64,000 nucleotides of DNA from Gammaproteobacteria bacterium (GCA_009845905.1 VXYS01000003.1:254112-318111); one strand, 5' to 3'. Counted from the stretch's first letter, positions 49,485 to 58,224 are shown. Made by a program: numbers and translations. The notes: generated by a model not told the origin, from the sequence alone.

Positions 49485-49925
49485 ATGCGCTGGGAACGCC
49501 GCCGCCGGGCCCGCCGGCTACTGGTGCAGGCGCTGTACCAGCAGCAGCTCACGGGGTCGGATGCGAATGAAATACTGGCCCAGTTCCGTCTGTGCGAAGA
49601 CTATGGTCGTGCCGATACGAAGTTCTTCACCGAGCTCCTGCGCGCCGCGACGACGCGTCGCGACGAGCTGGACCGGCAGATCTCGGCCGCCAGCGATATC
49701 CCCATCGAGCGAATCGATCCGGTTGAACGCGCGGTCCTCTGGACTGCCCTGGCCGAAATGCAGGGCCGGGGCACGCGGCGGGCGGTAGCCATCAACGAGG
49801 CGATCGAACTGGCGCGGGAATTCGGCGCCGACCAGGGGTACCGCTTCGTCAACGCAGTGCTGGATCGCTGGGCCAGGGCCACTCCTGAAGTCCGGGCCGA
49901 TCCAGAAGCCGACCATGCGGACTGA
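49485..49925 (+). CDS. nusB: transcription antitermination factor NusB
   Basis: The 146-residue protein is all helical, with RRRARRLLVQALYQQQLTG at the start, IERIDPVERAVLWTALAEM, and VAINEAIELAREFGADQGYRFVNAVLDRWA at the end. NusB binds boxA RNA with NusE in rRNA antitermination. ATG 49485 gives the expected N-terminus. It follows ribH as in most proteobacteria and overlaps thiL by 11 bases. Confidence 0.96.
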   Translation: MRWERRRRARRLLVQALYQQQLTGSDANEILAQFRLCEDYGRADTKFFTELLRAATTRRDELDRQISAASDIPIERIDPVERAVLWTALAEMQGRGTRRAVAINEAIELAREFGADQGYRFVNAVLDRWARATPEVRADPEADHAD

Positions 49926-50964
49926 GCCGGAAGACCGGCTGATCGAGACCCTGTTTGCCCGTCATTCGGCGGACGGCGACGAAGTGCTGATCGGACCGGG
50001 CGATGACGCCGCTATGCTGCGTTGCCCTCCGGGGGAGCGGTTGCTGATTACTACCGACACGCTCAACGAGGGGGTGCACTTCCCTGCGGGCACGCCCGCC
50101 CATTCCGTCGGTTACCGCGCGCTGGCGGTCAGCCTCAGCGACCTGGCCGCGATGGCCGCTCGTCCGCTCTGGGCGGTCGTCACACTGTCGGTCCCGTCCG
50201 CCGACAAGACCTGGCTGGGGGGATTCGCCGACGGGCTCTACGCGCTGGCGGATCGACATGGGTTGAGGGTGGTGGGCGGCGACTTCGTGCGGGGACCTCT
50301 CAGCATCACGGTCACCGCCCATGGCTCGGCACGTGAAGATGCGGTATTGCGCCGCGACTCCGCCGGCGCCGGTGACGGCATCTGGGTGTCCGGCTTCGTC
50401 GGCGATGCCGCCGCCGGCCTGGAGGTCCTGCAGCAACGCCTGGGCAAGCCCCTGGAGGGCAGGGCGGCCGTCCTGGGTGGGAAGGCGTCCTCGCCTTCCC
50501 GGAGGGCGGGGACGCCCTCCCACCCAGGAGGACACCGCGAATCCTCGGAAGACAGGCTTGTTCGCCGATTCTGCTATCCGCAACCGCGAATCGAACTGGG
50601 CAGGCGGCTCAGCGGTATCGCAACCGCCTGCATGGACCTGTCGGACGGTCTGCTGGCGGACCTGCCGCGCCTGCTGCGCCGCAGCGGACTTCAGGGGCGC
50701 GTAAAGACCGAAGACCTGCCGATTTCAGACGCTTTGCGGGAATTTGCCGAGCGTGACGACTGTCATCGGCTGGCGCTGGCGGGCGGCGATGATTACGAAC
50801 TCTGCTTTGCAGTCCCGGAAGAGAAGCAGGACAAGCTGGAAGCCATCTCGGACCAACTGCAGCTCACGCGTATCGGCGTCCTGCAAAGGGGGGAGGGGTT
50901 GATATTTACGCGCGACGGACGATCCTGGGAACCGTCCGACTCCGGTTTTCGGCATTTTTCGTGA
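49915..50964 (+). CDS. thiL: thiamine-monophosphate kinase with in-frame palindromic insert
   Basis: ThiL phosphorylates thiamine monophosphate to the diphosphate. The 349-residue protein has GPGDDAAML, TTDTLNEGVHF, GYRALAVSLSDLAAMAA, GGDFVRGPLSITVTAHG and CMDLSDGLLADLPRLL. It is about 24 residues longer than E. coli ThiL (325). The excess is at residues 186-209 (GGKASSPSRRAGTPSHPGGH), exactly where a palindromic element (50471-50546) lies in frame. The insert is rich in G, S, P and R and falls between a helix and the RFCYPQPRIELG strand, probably as a loop. Confidence 0.94.
   Translation: MRTEPEDRLIETLFARHSADGDEVLIGPGDDAAMLRCPPGERLLITTDTLNEGVHFPAGTPAHSVGYRALAVSLSDLAAMAARPLWAVVTLSVPSADKTWLGGFADGLYALADRHGLRVVGGDFVRGPLSITVTAHGSAREDAVLRRDSAGAGDGIWVSGFVGDAAAGLEVLQQRLGKPLEGRAAVLGGKASSPSRRAGTPSHPGGHRESSEDRLVRRFCYPQPRIELGRRLSGIATACMDLSDGLLADLPRLLRRSGLQGRVKTEDLPISDALREFAERDDCHRLALAGGDDYELCFAVPEEKQDKLEAISDQLQLTRIGVLQRGEGLIFTRDGRSWEPSDSGFRHFS
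50471..50546. repeat. dispersed palindromic element, family 1 (copy 4, inside thiL)
   Basis: The outer arms TCCTGGGTGGGAAGGCGTCC (50471-50490) and GGACGCCCTCCCACCCAGGA (50510-50529) are complementary at 19 of 20 positions. Inside, GGGAAGGC pairs with GCCTTCCC around GTCCTC, the foldback also seen in copy 2. The unit is in frame with thiL and has no stop codon in that frame. Confidence 0.85.
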
Positions 50965-51422
50965 AAGCGCGGCTTGTTGATCTTGCCGGTTCCGGTCTGG
51001 GGCTGGGCTATCTACCCGTCGCACCCGGCACATGGGGCTCCGCCGGGGGGCTGTTGATCTGGTGGCTGACGCTGCCGATGGGGCGGGAACTGCAAGCGCT
51101 GTTGCTCATCCTGGCTGCCGTACCCGCCGCGCTGGCCTGTGGCGCCTGTGCACGCAGGTCCGGACGGGAAGACCCTTCCTTCGTTGTCCTCGACGAAGTG
51201 CTGGGCATGTACCTGGCGCTGTTGTTCCTGAGTCCGTCGCTGCCGTGGGTCGTAACGGCCTTTGTGCTGTTCCGGTTGCTCGATATCCTCAAGCCCTGGC
51301 CGGTGAGCCTGATGGAGAAACGATTCACCGGAGGCGCCGCAATTCTGCTTGATGATCTTATGGCAGGCGCGATTACCGGATTGGTATTGATAATATTACA
51401 GATACTTATGACTGTTATTTAA
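50961..51422 (+). CDS. pgpA: phosphatidylglycerophosphatase A
   Basis: PgpA dephosphorylates phosphatidylglycerol phosphate at the inner membrane. The 153-residue protein has the family's SGLGLGYLPVAPGTWGSAGGLLIWWL start, the acidic EVLGMYLALL motif with SFVVLDE before it, and RLLDILKPWPVSLMEKRFTGGAAILLDDLMAGAITGL near the end. It starts with GTG at 50961, overlapping the thiL stop. The gene after it overlaps its stop by one base (TAATG). Confidence 0.95.
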   Translation: MKARLVDLAGSGLGLGYLPVAPGTWGSAGGLLIWWLTLPMGRELQALLLILAAVPAALACGACARRSGREDPSFVVLDEVLGMYLALLFLSPSLPWVVTAFVLFRLLDILKPWPVSLMEKRFTGGAAILLDDLMAGAITGLVLIILQILMTVI

Positions 51423-52663
51423 TGTCTGATCTGAGTAAAGCGCGCACCGGAACCATTATCGTCATCGTTACGGTGATTCATGCGCTGAGCCCTCTTGCGA
51501 TGCAGATCTTCGTCCCGGCGCTCCCAAGTATCCGCGAGAGTTTTTCCGCAACGGTCGCGGACACGCAGTGGGTCATATCCGGTTTCTCAGCGGCGCTTGC
51601 GTTCGCCATGCTGGCGTATGGGCCGGTTTCCGACCGATTCGGGCGAAGGCGTGTGGTCTTGTTGGGGCTGACGGTGTTCTGCATCGGTTCCGCCATCAGC
51701 TACTGGGCCGATTCCCTCGCCATGCTGGTCCTGGGCCGGGTAGTGCAGGCAGTCGGCGTGGCGGCGGGTTCGACCATGGGGCGCGCGGTGGCGGCCGACG
51801 TGATGCCGCCCGAAAAACTGGCCCGGGCGGTGAGTTTCATGACCATGGCGCTGGTCATGGGCCCAATGCTGGCGCCGGTGATTGCCGGCTATCTGGTATC
51901 CACGGTCGGCTGGCGCAGCATTCCATTGCTGCTGGGCGCGTGCTCGGCCTTGTTGCTGCTCATGGCGATCAAGTGGATGCCGGAAACCCACAAGCCCCAA
52001 GGAAGCAAGGCGCCCGTCTCGGATGGGAACGGCGGCAGCACGCTCGGCAAGTCACCTTTCCTCACCACCGGCTTTGTCGGCCACCTGACCATCCTCATCG
52101 CCGTTCAGGTGGGTGTATACGGCTATTTGTCCGCCTCCCCGTACCTGGTCATAGACATGCTGGGTTACGAGCCGTTCCACTTCGGCTACGTGTTCGTCTA
52201 CCTGACACTGGGATACCTGCTGGGCACTGCCTTCTCCGGCTGGGGGGTGCTGGCGAGCCGTGGGCTGCTGGCTTGCGGGATCCTGTCCTATGCGATCGGC
52301 GGCGGCCTGATGCTGGGACTTGTCGTCAATGGCGTGGTCAACCTCTACTCCATCGTCGGTCCGGCCGCGATGCTCAGTTTCGCCAACGGCATATCGCAAC
52401 CGCAATGCATGGCCGCTGCGCTGTCCGCCGCGCCCACCAGGCGGGGTACGGCCTCCAGCATTGTCGGCTTTTCGCAGATCATGGCGGGCGGCGTGGGGTT
52501 CCAGTTGATGGGCTGGCTGCCGAACGGTTCCCCGGCGCCGATGACCATGCTCATTTGCGCCTGCGCCCTGACCGGCGGCATAGGCCTCCTGCTGATCTAC
52601 CGCTCGTGCTTCCTCGCCCGCCGCCTGCCCCCCTCTCGCGAGAGACGCATAAAGTCGTCCTGA
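51422..52663 (+). CDS. Bcr/CflA-type MFS drug transporter, C-terminus encoded by a palindromic element
   Basis: The 413-residue protein has 12 spans and the family motifs PALPSIRESFSATVADTQW, GPVSDRFGRRRVVLLG and RAVAADVMPPEKLARAVSF. Bcr/CflA proteins pump out drugs, sulfonamides or amino acids; the substrate here is unknown. It overlaps pgpA by one base and may be co-transcribed. The last 13 residues (about RLPPSRERRIKSS) and the stop lie inside palindromic element D (52623-52714), so the original C-terminus may have been replaced. Confidence 0.87.
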   Translation: MSDLSKARTGTIIVIVTVIHALSPLAMQIFVPALPSIRESFSATVADTQWVISGFSAALAFAMLAYGPVSDRFGRRRVVLLGLTVFCIGSAISYWADSLAMLVLGRVVQAVGVAAGSTMGRAVAADVMPPEKLARAVSFMTMALVMGPMLAPVIAGYLVSTVGWRSIPLLLGACSALLLLMAIKWMPETHKPQGSKAPVSDGNGGSTLGKSPFLTTGFVGHLTILIAVQVGVYGYLSASPYLVIDMLGYEPFHFGYVFVYLTLGYLLGTAFSGWGVLASRGLLACGILSYAIGGGLMLGLVVNGVVNLYSIVGPAAMLSFANGISQPQCMAAALSAAPTRRGTASSIVGFSQIMAGGVGFQLMGWLPNGSPAPMTMLICACALTGGIGLLLIYRSCFLARRLPPSRERRIKSS

Positions 52664-52714
52664 CGCTCGGCGAAGGCATCCTGCCTTCGACGCTCCCGCG
52701 AGAGGGGGGCAGGC
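52623..52714. repeat. nested palindromic element, family 2 (copy D)
   Basis: Perfect 18-bp arms GCCTGCCCCCCTCTCGCG (52623-52640) and CGCGAGAGGGGGGCAGGC (52697-52714) enclose a core with AGACGCATAAAGTCGTCCT, and an inner perfect hairpin CGAAGGC, loop ATCCT, GCCTTCG. A 25-nt part of the core (starting ACGCATAAAG, ending GACGCTCG) is identical to copy E in reverse. The left arm lies inside the MFS coding region. Confidence 0.85.
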
Positions 52715-52755
52715 ACCGGGCTATAGCCGGCATGTTTCACGAGACGCCGGCGTAA

Positions 52756-52861
52756 GCCAAGAGCTTGCCCCTGCCTCGTGGGAGCGTCTGGGGCAGGACG
52801 CCCCAGTCGAGCGTCAGGACGACTTTATGCGTCTCCCACGAGGCAGGGGCAAGCTCTTGGC
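52756..52861. repeat. nested palindromic element, family 2 (copy E, reversed)
   Basis: Perfect 29-bp arms (52756-52784 beginning GCCAAGAGCTTGCCCCTG, and 52833-52861) enclose a 48-base core. In reverse the core matches copy D over 25 nt, then an inner hairpin CTGGGGC, loop GTCCT, GCCCCAG. The outer and inner stems differ in sequence from copy D but are each fully complementary. It ends 21 bases before the FAH-family gene stop. With copy D it accounts for the 219-base gap (52664-52882), apart from a GGGCTATAGCC stretch. Confidence 0.88.
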
Positions 52862-52882
52862 GAAATCGAAGCACCTTGGAGG

Positions 52883-53626
52883 TTACTCGGCGACGATAGG
52901 GTTCACGAGGCTGCCGATGCCCTCGATGCGAACTTCGACGGTGTCGCCCGGCTTGACGTCGGACAGCCCGTGCGGGGTGCCGGTCGAGATGATCGACCCC
53001 GGCGCCAGCGTCATGAATTCGGAAAACCACTCGATCAGCGTCGGAATGTCGAAAATCAGGTCGCGCGTGTTGCCGTCCTGACGCAATTCTCCGTTGACCC
53101 GGGTCTGAATGGACATCTCGTGCGGATTGGCGATGTCGGCCGCGTCGACGATCCACGGACCGACCGGGCCGAATGTGTCGAAGCCCTTGGCCTTGATGGG
53201 CGGCCGATAGAAGTTACCCACGAAATCCCGCACCGTGAAGTCGTTGCAGATGGTGTAGCCGGACACGTAGTCCATTGCCTCCTCGCGGTTCACGCCCCGC
53301 GCCGCGCGGCCGATCACGACGCCCAGTTCGCCTTCGTAGTGCATGTACTGCACTCCCGCCGGCCGGACGACTTCCTCCAGGTGGCCCACGACCGACGACG
53401 GGTTCTTGATGAACGGTATGGGTTCCGCGGGCAATTCCGCGAATTTCAGTTCGCGCGCGTGGTCGGCGAAATTCAGCGCCAGACCGTAGATGATCGTGTG
53501 TGCCGGCGGAAGCCAGCGCCAGTCCCGGGGCTCAAGCGGCTCCCCACCGGCAAGGCGGAAACTGCCGTCCCCGGCCACGCTTACGTCCAGCGCCTGCCCG
53601 TCCACTTCGATTCGAGCCTTCTTCAT
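52883..53626 (-). CDS. fumarylacetoacetate hydrolase family protein
   Basis: The 247-residue protein has the FAH C-terminal domain with its metal-ligand region MHYEGELGVVIGRAARGV, YTICNDFTVRD, and SEFMTLAPGSIISTGTPHG. The family cleaves or isomerises dicarboxylic and beta-diketo acids in aromatic degradation (HpcE/HpaG, HHDD isomerase). The N-terminal 60 residues include ARIEVDGQALDVSV and RLAGGEPLEPRDWRWLPP. It overlaps the acetoacetyl-CoA synthetase gene (ATGA), so the two probably act in one catabolic step or pathway. Confidence 0.85.
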   Translation of the reverse strand: MKKARIEVDGQALDVSVAGDGSFRLAGGEPLEPRDWRWLPPAHTIIYGLALNFADHARELKFAELPAEPIPFIKNPSSVVGHLEEVVRPAGVQYMHYEGELGVVIGRAARGVNREEAMDYVSGYTICNDFTVRDFVGNFYRPPIKAKGFDTFGPVGPWIVDAADIANPHEMSIQTRVNGELRQDGNTRDLIFDIPTLIEWFSEFMTLAPGSIISTGTPHGLSDVKPGDTVEVRIEGIGSLVNPIVAE

Positions 53627-55548
53627 GCCAGTTCCTTCTCCAGTCCGGCGAAAAACTCCAGGGATTCGGGGTTCGCCAGGGCCTTGCGGTTGGCGACCTC
53701 CCGGCCGTGTATGACTTCCCGAACCGCCAGTTCGCTGATTTTCCCACTGATGGTTCGCGGAAGATCGGGGGCCATGATGATTCTTGAGGGAACGTGGCGG
53801 GGACTGGCGTCGAGGCGCAGCGCTTCCCGCACCCGCTTCTTCAGCAGTTCCCGATCGACGGCTTCATCGGTCAGCCGCAGGAACAGGACGATGCGAACGT
53901 CGCCTTCGTATTCCTGGCCGACGGCCAGCGCCTCCGCAACTTCGTCCAGCGCCTCCACCACGCGATAGATTTCGGCGGTGCCGATCCGGATACCCCGCGG
54001 ATTCAGCACCGCGTCGGAACGCCCATGGATCACCAGGCCGCCGGTGCCGGTAATCTCGGCGTAATCGCCATGGGCCCACACGCCGGGAAACCTCGCAAAA
54101 TAGGCCTGGTGATATTTCCTGCCGCCGGGATCGTCAAGGAAACCGAGCGGCATGGACGGAAACGGTCGCGTGCAGACCAGCTCGCCGGTCCGTTCGCGAA
54201 CCGGCCGGCCATCGGAATCGAATACGTCAACCGCCATACCCAGTGCCCGGCACTGCATTTCCCCCCGGTAAACGCTGAGCATGGGGTTGCCGGAGATAAA
54301 GCAGCCGAGGAGATCCGTCCCGCCCGCAATGGACGCCAGCATCAGGTCGCTCTTCACCTCCCGGTAAACGTAATCGAAGCTCCGGGGCGCGAGCGGCGAA
54401 CCGGTCGAGAGAAGCGCCCGCAGATGGGAAAGATCGGAAACGGCTCGCGGCCGCACTGACCCGTTTTCCATGGCCTTCAGGTAGGCGGCGCTGGCGCCGA
54501 ACACGGTCACCTTCTCCTCCCCGGCAATCTTCCAGAGTACGTCCTGCGACGGGTGCAGTGGCGAACCCTCGTACAGGAGCAGGGTGCATCCCGACGCCAG
54601 TCCGCTGACCAGCCAGTTCCACATCATCCAGCCGCAGTTTGTCAGGTAGAACAGGCGGTCATCGGGGCCGACGTCGGCGTGCAGGCGATGTTCCTTGACA
54701 TGCTGCAGGAGTGCGCCACCGGCGCGATGCACGATGCACTTGGGTGCTCCGGTGGTGCCGGAGGAAAACACCACGTAAAGGGGGTGGTCGAAGGGGAGCT
54801 GTTCAAAGGCGGGGGCTGCCGGACTGCCGAGATCGTCGTAAAGAACGGTCCCCGCATCCCGCGGAAGATCCCCGGCGCTACCGAGATTGGGCGCCATCAC
54901 CGTCGTCTGCAGTCCGGGCAGGCCCTTGCGTATTTCCTGAAGTTCCGTCAGGCGATCGACGGGCCGCCCGCGCCAGTGATAGCCGTCCGCGGCGAGCAGC
55001 ACCCTGGGCCCCAGTCGCCCGAACCGCTCAAGCACCGCGGGCACGCCGAATTCCTGCGAGCACGAACTGAATACGGCCCCGATGCTCGCAGCGGCCAGCA
55101 TGAAGACGATGGTCTCCGGAACGTGCGGCATCCAGGCCGCAACGCTGTGGCCGCGCTCCACTCCAAGGCTGCGCAGACCGGCCGCGACGCGCCCCACCTC
55201 CGCGCGCAGCCTCCCGTAGCTCATTTCCCGCCGCCGGCCGGCTTCGTCACGATAGATCAGCGCGAGCCTTGTGTCTTCCTGCCACAGCAGGTTCTCGGCG
55301 AAATTGAGGCGCGCGCCGGAGAACCATTCGGCGTCCTGCATCCGCTTGCCCTCGGCGAGGGCGACGCTGAAATTCCTGCTGCTGCGAATCCCGCAGAAGC
55401 CCCACAGCCGGGCCCAGAAGCCCTCGGGATCGTCGATCGACCGGCGATGCAGGGCAGGGTAGTCGGAGAAACCGGCTTCGCGCATGAACCGCGCCATGGC
55501 GCTGGCATGCGCCCTTTCGGGCGGCGGAGTCCAGAGAGGAGCGCTCAC
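53623..55548 (-). CDS. acetoacetyl-CoA synthetase
   Basis: An ANL-superfamily ligase of 641 residues that activates acetoacetate to acetoacetyl-CoA. It has the P-loop FSSGTTGAPKCIVHRAGGALLQHV, MMWNWLVSGL, GTDLLGCFISGNP and HGRSDAVLNPRGIRIGTAEIYR, which match AACS rather than acetyl-CoA synthetase. The start is GTG 55548 (SAPLWTPP); the open frame beyond runs through a hairpin and the TonB-receptor region. The FAH gene follows with a 4-base overlap. It could feed ketone bodies to the thiolase at 59881-61056. Confidence 0.9.
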   Translation of the reverse strand: MSAPLWTPPPERAHASAMARFMREAGFSDYPALHRRSIDDPEGFWARLWGFCGIRSSRNFSVALAEGKRMQDAEWFSGARLNFAENLLWQEDTRLALIYRDEAGRRREMSYGRLRAEVGRVAAGLRSLGVERGHSVAAWMPHVPETIVFMLAAASIGAVFSSCSQEFGVPAVLERFGRLGPRVLLAADGYHWRGRPVDRLTELQEIRKGLPGLQTTVMAPNLGSAGDLPRDAGTVLYDDLGSPAAPAFEQLPFDHPLYVVFSSGTTGAPKCIVHRAGGALLQHVKEHRLHADVGPDDRLFYLTNCGWMMWNWLVSGLASGCTLLLYEGSPLHPSQDVLWKIAGEEKVTVFGASAAYLKAMENGSVRPRAVSDLSHLRALLSTGSPLAPRSFDYVYREVKSDLMLASIAGGTDLLGCFISGNPMLSVYRGEMQCRALGMAVDVFDSDGRPVRERTGELVCTRPFPSMPLGFLDDPGGRKYHQAYFARFPGVWAHGDYAEITGTGGLVIHGRSDAVLNPRGIRIGTAEIYRVVEALDEVAEALAVGQEYEGDVRIVLFLRLTDEAVDRELLKKRVREALRLDASPRHVPSRIIMAPDLPRTISGKISELAVREVIHGREVANRKALANPESLEFFAGLEKELA

Positions 55549-55560
55549 GGCGCCGAAATT

Positions 55561-55592
55561 ACCGGGAGGGCGTTCGCCCTCGCCCTCCCGGT
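55561..55592. repeat. hairpin related to palindromic family 1 (copy 5)
   Basis: ACCGGGAGGGCG (55561-55572) and CGCCCTCCCGGT (55581-55592) form a perfect 12-bp stem with loop TTCGCCCT. GGGAGGGCG and CGCCCTCCC resemble the first foldback of the other family 1 copies. It sits 8 bases after the TonB-receptor stop, in the 53-base gap before the AACS start on the same strand, so a terminator role is equally possible. Confidence 0.6.
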
Positions 55593-55600
55593 AACGGGAA

Positions 55601-58114
55601 TCAGAAGCTCCAGTCCACCTGTATGCCGGCGGACCGCAGGTCCTGCGGCGCCACCATGACGCCATGAATGTTGAACCGGAAACCCGTGAATTGCGTGAAA
55701 TTCGTATTCCTGACGGCAGCCACCCAGGTGTCCTGTTCCAGGGCATTGTTGACGAAGAACTCCACGCGCAGGTTGTCCCGCTCGACTCCGGCGCGCAGGT
55801 TGGTCAGCCAGTACGCGTCCAGCCTGGCCAGGTTGCCGCCGTTGCCTGCCCAGGTCTTGCCGTAGTACATGAAATCTCCGCGCACGAAGAAGTCCCAATC
55901 GGCCGTCAGCGTGTCCATGTAGGTCAGGCTGGCATTACCCATCAAACTCGGGTAGCGTCCTGACTGGTTGCCGGCCAGGTTGCGGCTGCCGGTGATGTCC
56001 TGCACGAAGGTCGCGGCGAACGTCGTGTATTCGTTGTCCTGCCAGGCGGCATTGGCGCCGATCAGCCAGTTATCGGTCAGCGCCCAGGAACTCTCCACTT
56101 CAATTCCCCAGAGCTCCGAATCCCCCGGGAAGTTGAATTCCAGCGTGCGTGGCTGCTGCTGCGGGCCGGCCACGCCATCACGATTGGCGGGGTTCTCGTC
56201 ATCCTGGTAATAGACCACAAAGTTGGTAAACAACTGTGCCACCCATTCGTAATAGTAGGCCGCCGCGCTGATCTGGCCGCGTCCGTCCATCAGGGACGCC
56301 TTGATGCCGATTTCGATGGCGTCCAGTTCCTGGGTCGGGGTGGACTCTCCCGCTTCCGGGGCCTTGCGGCGGATCTGGTCGTACTCGGATTCCGTGCTGG
56401 GCATTCCGGTATCGCGATCCACGTAGGGCTCTATGAACGGATCCCGCGAGGCATTGATCAGGTTGGTATTCAAAACGCCGGGCAGGACCCCGAGTGAGTA
56501 GCTGGCATAGATATTGATGTCGTCATTGGGATGCCACCGAAGAATGACCCGCGGCACGATTTCGTTGTAATCCTCGGCCAGACCGCCGGTCGTTCGCTGG
56601 TCCGCCATGTAGCGGGCCTCGATATCAATCGCGAACTGGTCTCCAAGGGGAATGGTCGTGGCGGCAAAGACGCCCCTCGTTTTCGCAGTTTCGCCCTGGG
56701 TGGGGGGCAGCGACACGAACAGCGGACCGAAGCAACCAATGGCTTCGGGCAGGAAGCACGCCACCACCACGTCTCCGCCGACGCCGGACAGCGCGATTTC
56801 CTGTTCCGTGTAGCTCGCTCCCACCATCCAGCTGATCCGGCTGTCGGGTGAGGAGGTCAGGCGCAACTCGGCGCCCTTGTCTTCATTCCTCTGCGGGTCG
56901 GAGGTCCAGAAAGACTCGTAATCGGTCATGTCGAAGTCACGAATCCAGTTCACGCCATGGTCGTTGTAGGAGGCCTTGAACGACACGTCCATGCCGTTGG
57001 CGAACCCGTAGTCCAATTCAATGCTGGAGCGGAAAACCTCCCGGCTCATGCCCATCGTGGTGCGGGACGGCACGCCGTCCAGCGTCGTGTTGTTCACGAG
57101 GTTCTGCACCAGCCAGTTCGAGCAATCCTCCGGACAGCGCGTCGGGTGCGTTATCCGCGTGAAGATCTCGGGGTACAACGTGGTATTTACGGAAATATCC
57201 GGCGCGCCCGGTTCCCCCGGCAAGGGGACCCGACCGCATATGTATTGAGCGGGATGAAGCGTCGTGATGTTGCCGTCGTTGTCCGGACGCCGGATGGTCG
57301 TGCCGGTGCAGGTGTCCCAGTCGGAACCGGGCAGGTAGCCTACCGCGGGCGGTCCATCGTCGTCCTCGTGATTGAAGAGGCGGAGGCGCACGGTGAAATT
57401 GTCGCTCGGCGCGGCCAGCAGCGTCAGGCTTATGGAATCGGACGACTCCTTGCCCAGTTCGCCGCCGTCATTGGCCGTGTACATGGAGCCCTTGTTGTAG
57501 TCGCTGAAACCGATCTGGAAGGCCAGCCTGTCCTGGATGATCGGCCCGCCGTAACTGGCGGCGATGTTGTACTGGCTGTATTGCCCCGCGGTGGCCCGCA
57601 CCTTGCCCTCAAATTCCGTCAGGCTTGGATTGCGGGTTACGTAGTTGATGGCGCCCGAAAACGTGTTGCGTCCGAAAAACGCGGACTGCGGGCCCTTGAT
57701 GACTTCCACCCTCTCCACGTCCAGCATCGGAATGGACTGCGAACCGCCCGTGACGAACACGCCGTCCACGAACAGTCCCGCAAGTTGCTGGTGGGGCGAC
57801 CCTCTGGGCGGCGACATTCCGCGAAAGCGAATTACCGTGTTCTGCCGTCCCGGCCGATTGCTGGCGATGTTGTCCTGGAAGGACAGCCCGGTCGTCTGCA
57901 GGGCAATGTCTCCCAGGGTTTCCAGGCCCGCCCGGCTGAGATCCTCGGCCGAAAAAACGGTGATCGACAGCGGCGCCTCCAACAGCGATTCGTCACGCTT
58001 CCGGGCGGTAACGATGATTTCCTCAAGTTCCTGTGCGGCAGCTCCCAACGGGATGCACAGGACAATGGCGGGAATTGCGACGCCAAGCAGACGCAAGCGG
58101 AGCGTTCGGGCCAT
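55601..58114 (-). CDS. TonB-dependent outer membrane receptor (FecA/CirA-type plug)
   Basis: The 837-residue protein has a signal peptide (about 1-27, ending GAAAQ), a TonB box EEIIVTARKRDES, a plug domain (APLSITVFSAEDLSRAGLETLGDIA, VEVIKGPQSAFFGRNTFSGAINYVTRNP) and a barrel ending AGIQVDWSF with the usual terminal aromatic residue. The VTARKR start is typical of receptors in sugar and aromatic uptake by Sphingomonas-like and related bacteria. The neighbouring catabolic genes suggest a carbon substrate, but the ligand is unknown. Confidence 0.93.
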   Translation of the reverse strand: MARTLRLRLLGVAIPAIVLCIPLGAAAQELEEIIVTARKRDESLLEAPLSITVFSAEDLSRAGLETLGDIALQTTGLSFQDNIASNRPGRQNTVIRFRGMSPPRGSPHQQLAGLFVDGVFVTGGSQSIPMLDVERVEVIKGPQSAFFGRNTFSGAINYVTRNPSLTEFEGKVRATAGQYSQYNIAASYGGPIIQDRLAFQIGFSDYNKGSMYTANDGGELGKESSDSISLTLLAAPSDNFTVRLRLFNHEDDDGPPAVGYLPGSDWDTCTGTTIRRPDNDGNITTLHPAQYICGRVPLPGEPGAPDISVNTTLYPEIFTRITHPTRCPEDCSNWLVQNLVNNTTLDGVPSRTTMGMSREVFRSSIELDYGFANGMDVSFKASYNDHGVNWIRDFDMTDYESFWTSDPQRNEDKGAELRLTSSPDSRISWMVGASYTEQEIALSGVGGDVVVACFLPEAIGCFGPLFVSLPPTQGETAKTRGVFAATTIPLGDQFAIDIEARYMADQRTTGGLAEDYNEIVPRVILRWHPNDDINIYASYSLGVLPGVLNTNLINASRDPFIEPYVDRDTGMPSTESEYDQIRRKAPEAGESTPTQELDAIEIGIKASLMDGRGQISAAAYYYEWVAQLFTNFVVYYQDDENPANRDGVAGPQQQPRTLEFNFPGDSELWGIEVESSWALTDNWLIGANAAWQDNEYTTFAATFVQDITGSRNLAGNQSGRYPSLMGNASLTYMDTLTADWDFFVRGDFMYYGKTWAGNGGNLARLDAYWLTNLRAGVERDNLRVEFFVNNALEQDTWVAAVRNTNFTQFTGFRFNIHGVMVAPQDLRSAGIQVDWSF

Positions 58115-58224
58115 AGGGTCCCCTCCAGTTCGTACAAATGACCGGGCCGGATAATAGCACGCAGGCCGTAAATCCCGCGTCGATTCGCGTTGTGTGGCGC
58201 AGCGCCGTGTACACTCCCCGCGCT

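Noticed and set aside
46150..51425. FMN, TPP, glycine or cobalamin riboswitch upstream of ribD, thiL, glyA or the BtuF-like gene
   Set aside because: These genes overlap or nearly touch their upstream neighbours, leaving no room for an aptamer, and the glyA leader shows no glycine-riboswitch core.
52626..52860. A short conserved peptide (ETHKVVLTL) readable in both family 2 elements as a gene remnant
   Set aside because: It follows from the shared 25-nt core read in one frame; neither frame has a start and domain context of its own.
52623..52861. CRISPR array from the repeated sequences in this gap
   Set aside because: There are only two units, in opposite orientation, with no regular spacer and no cas genes.
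55549..55746. Upstream extension of the acetoacetyl-CoA synthetase frame
   Set aside because: It runs through a hairpin into the TonB-receptor gene; the GTG at 55548 gives the normal N-terminus.
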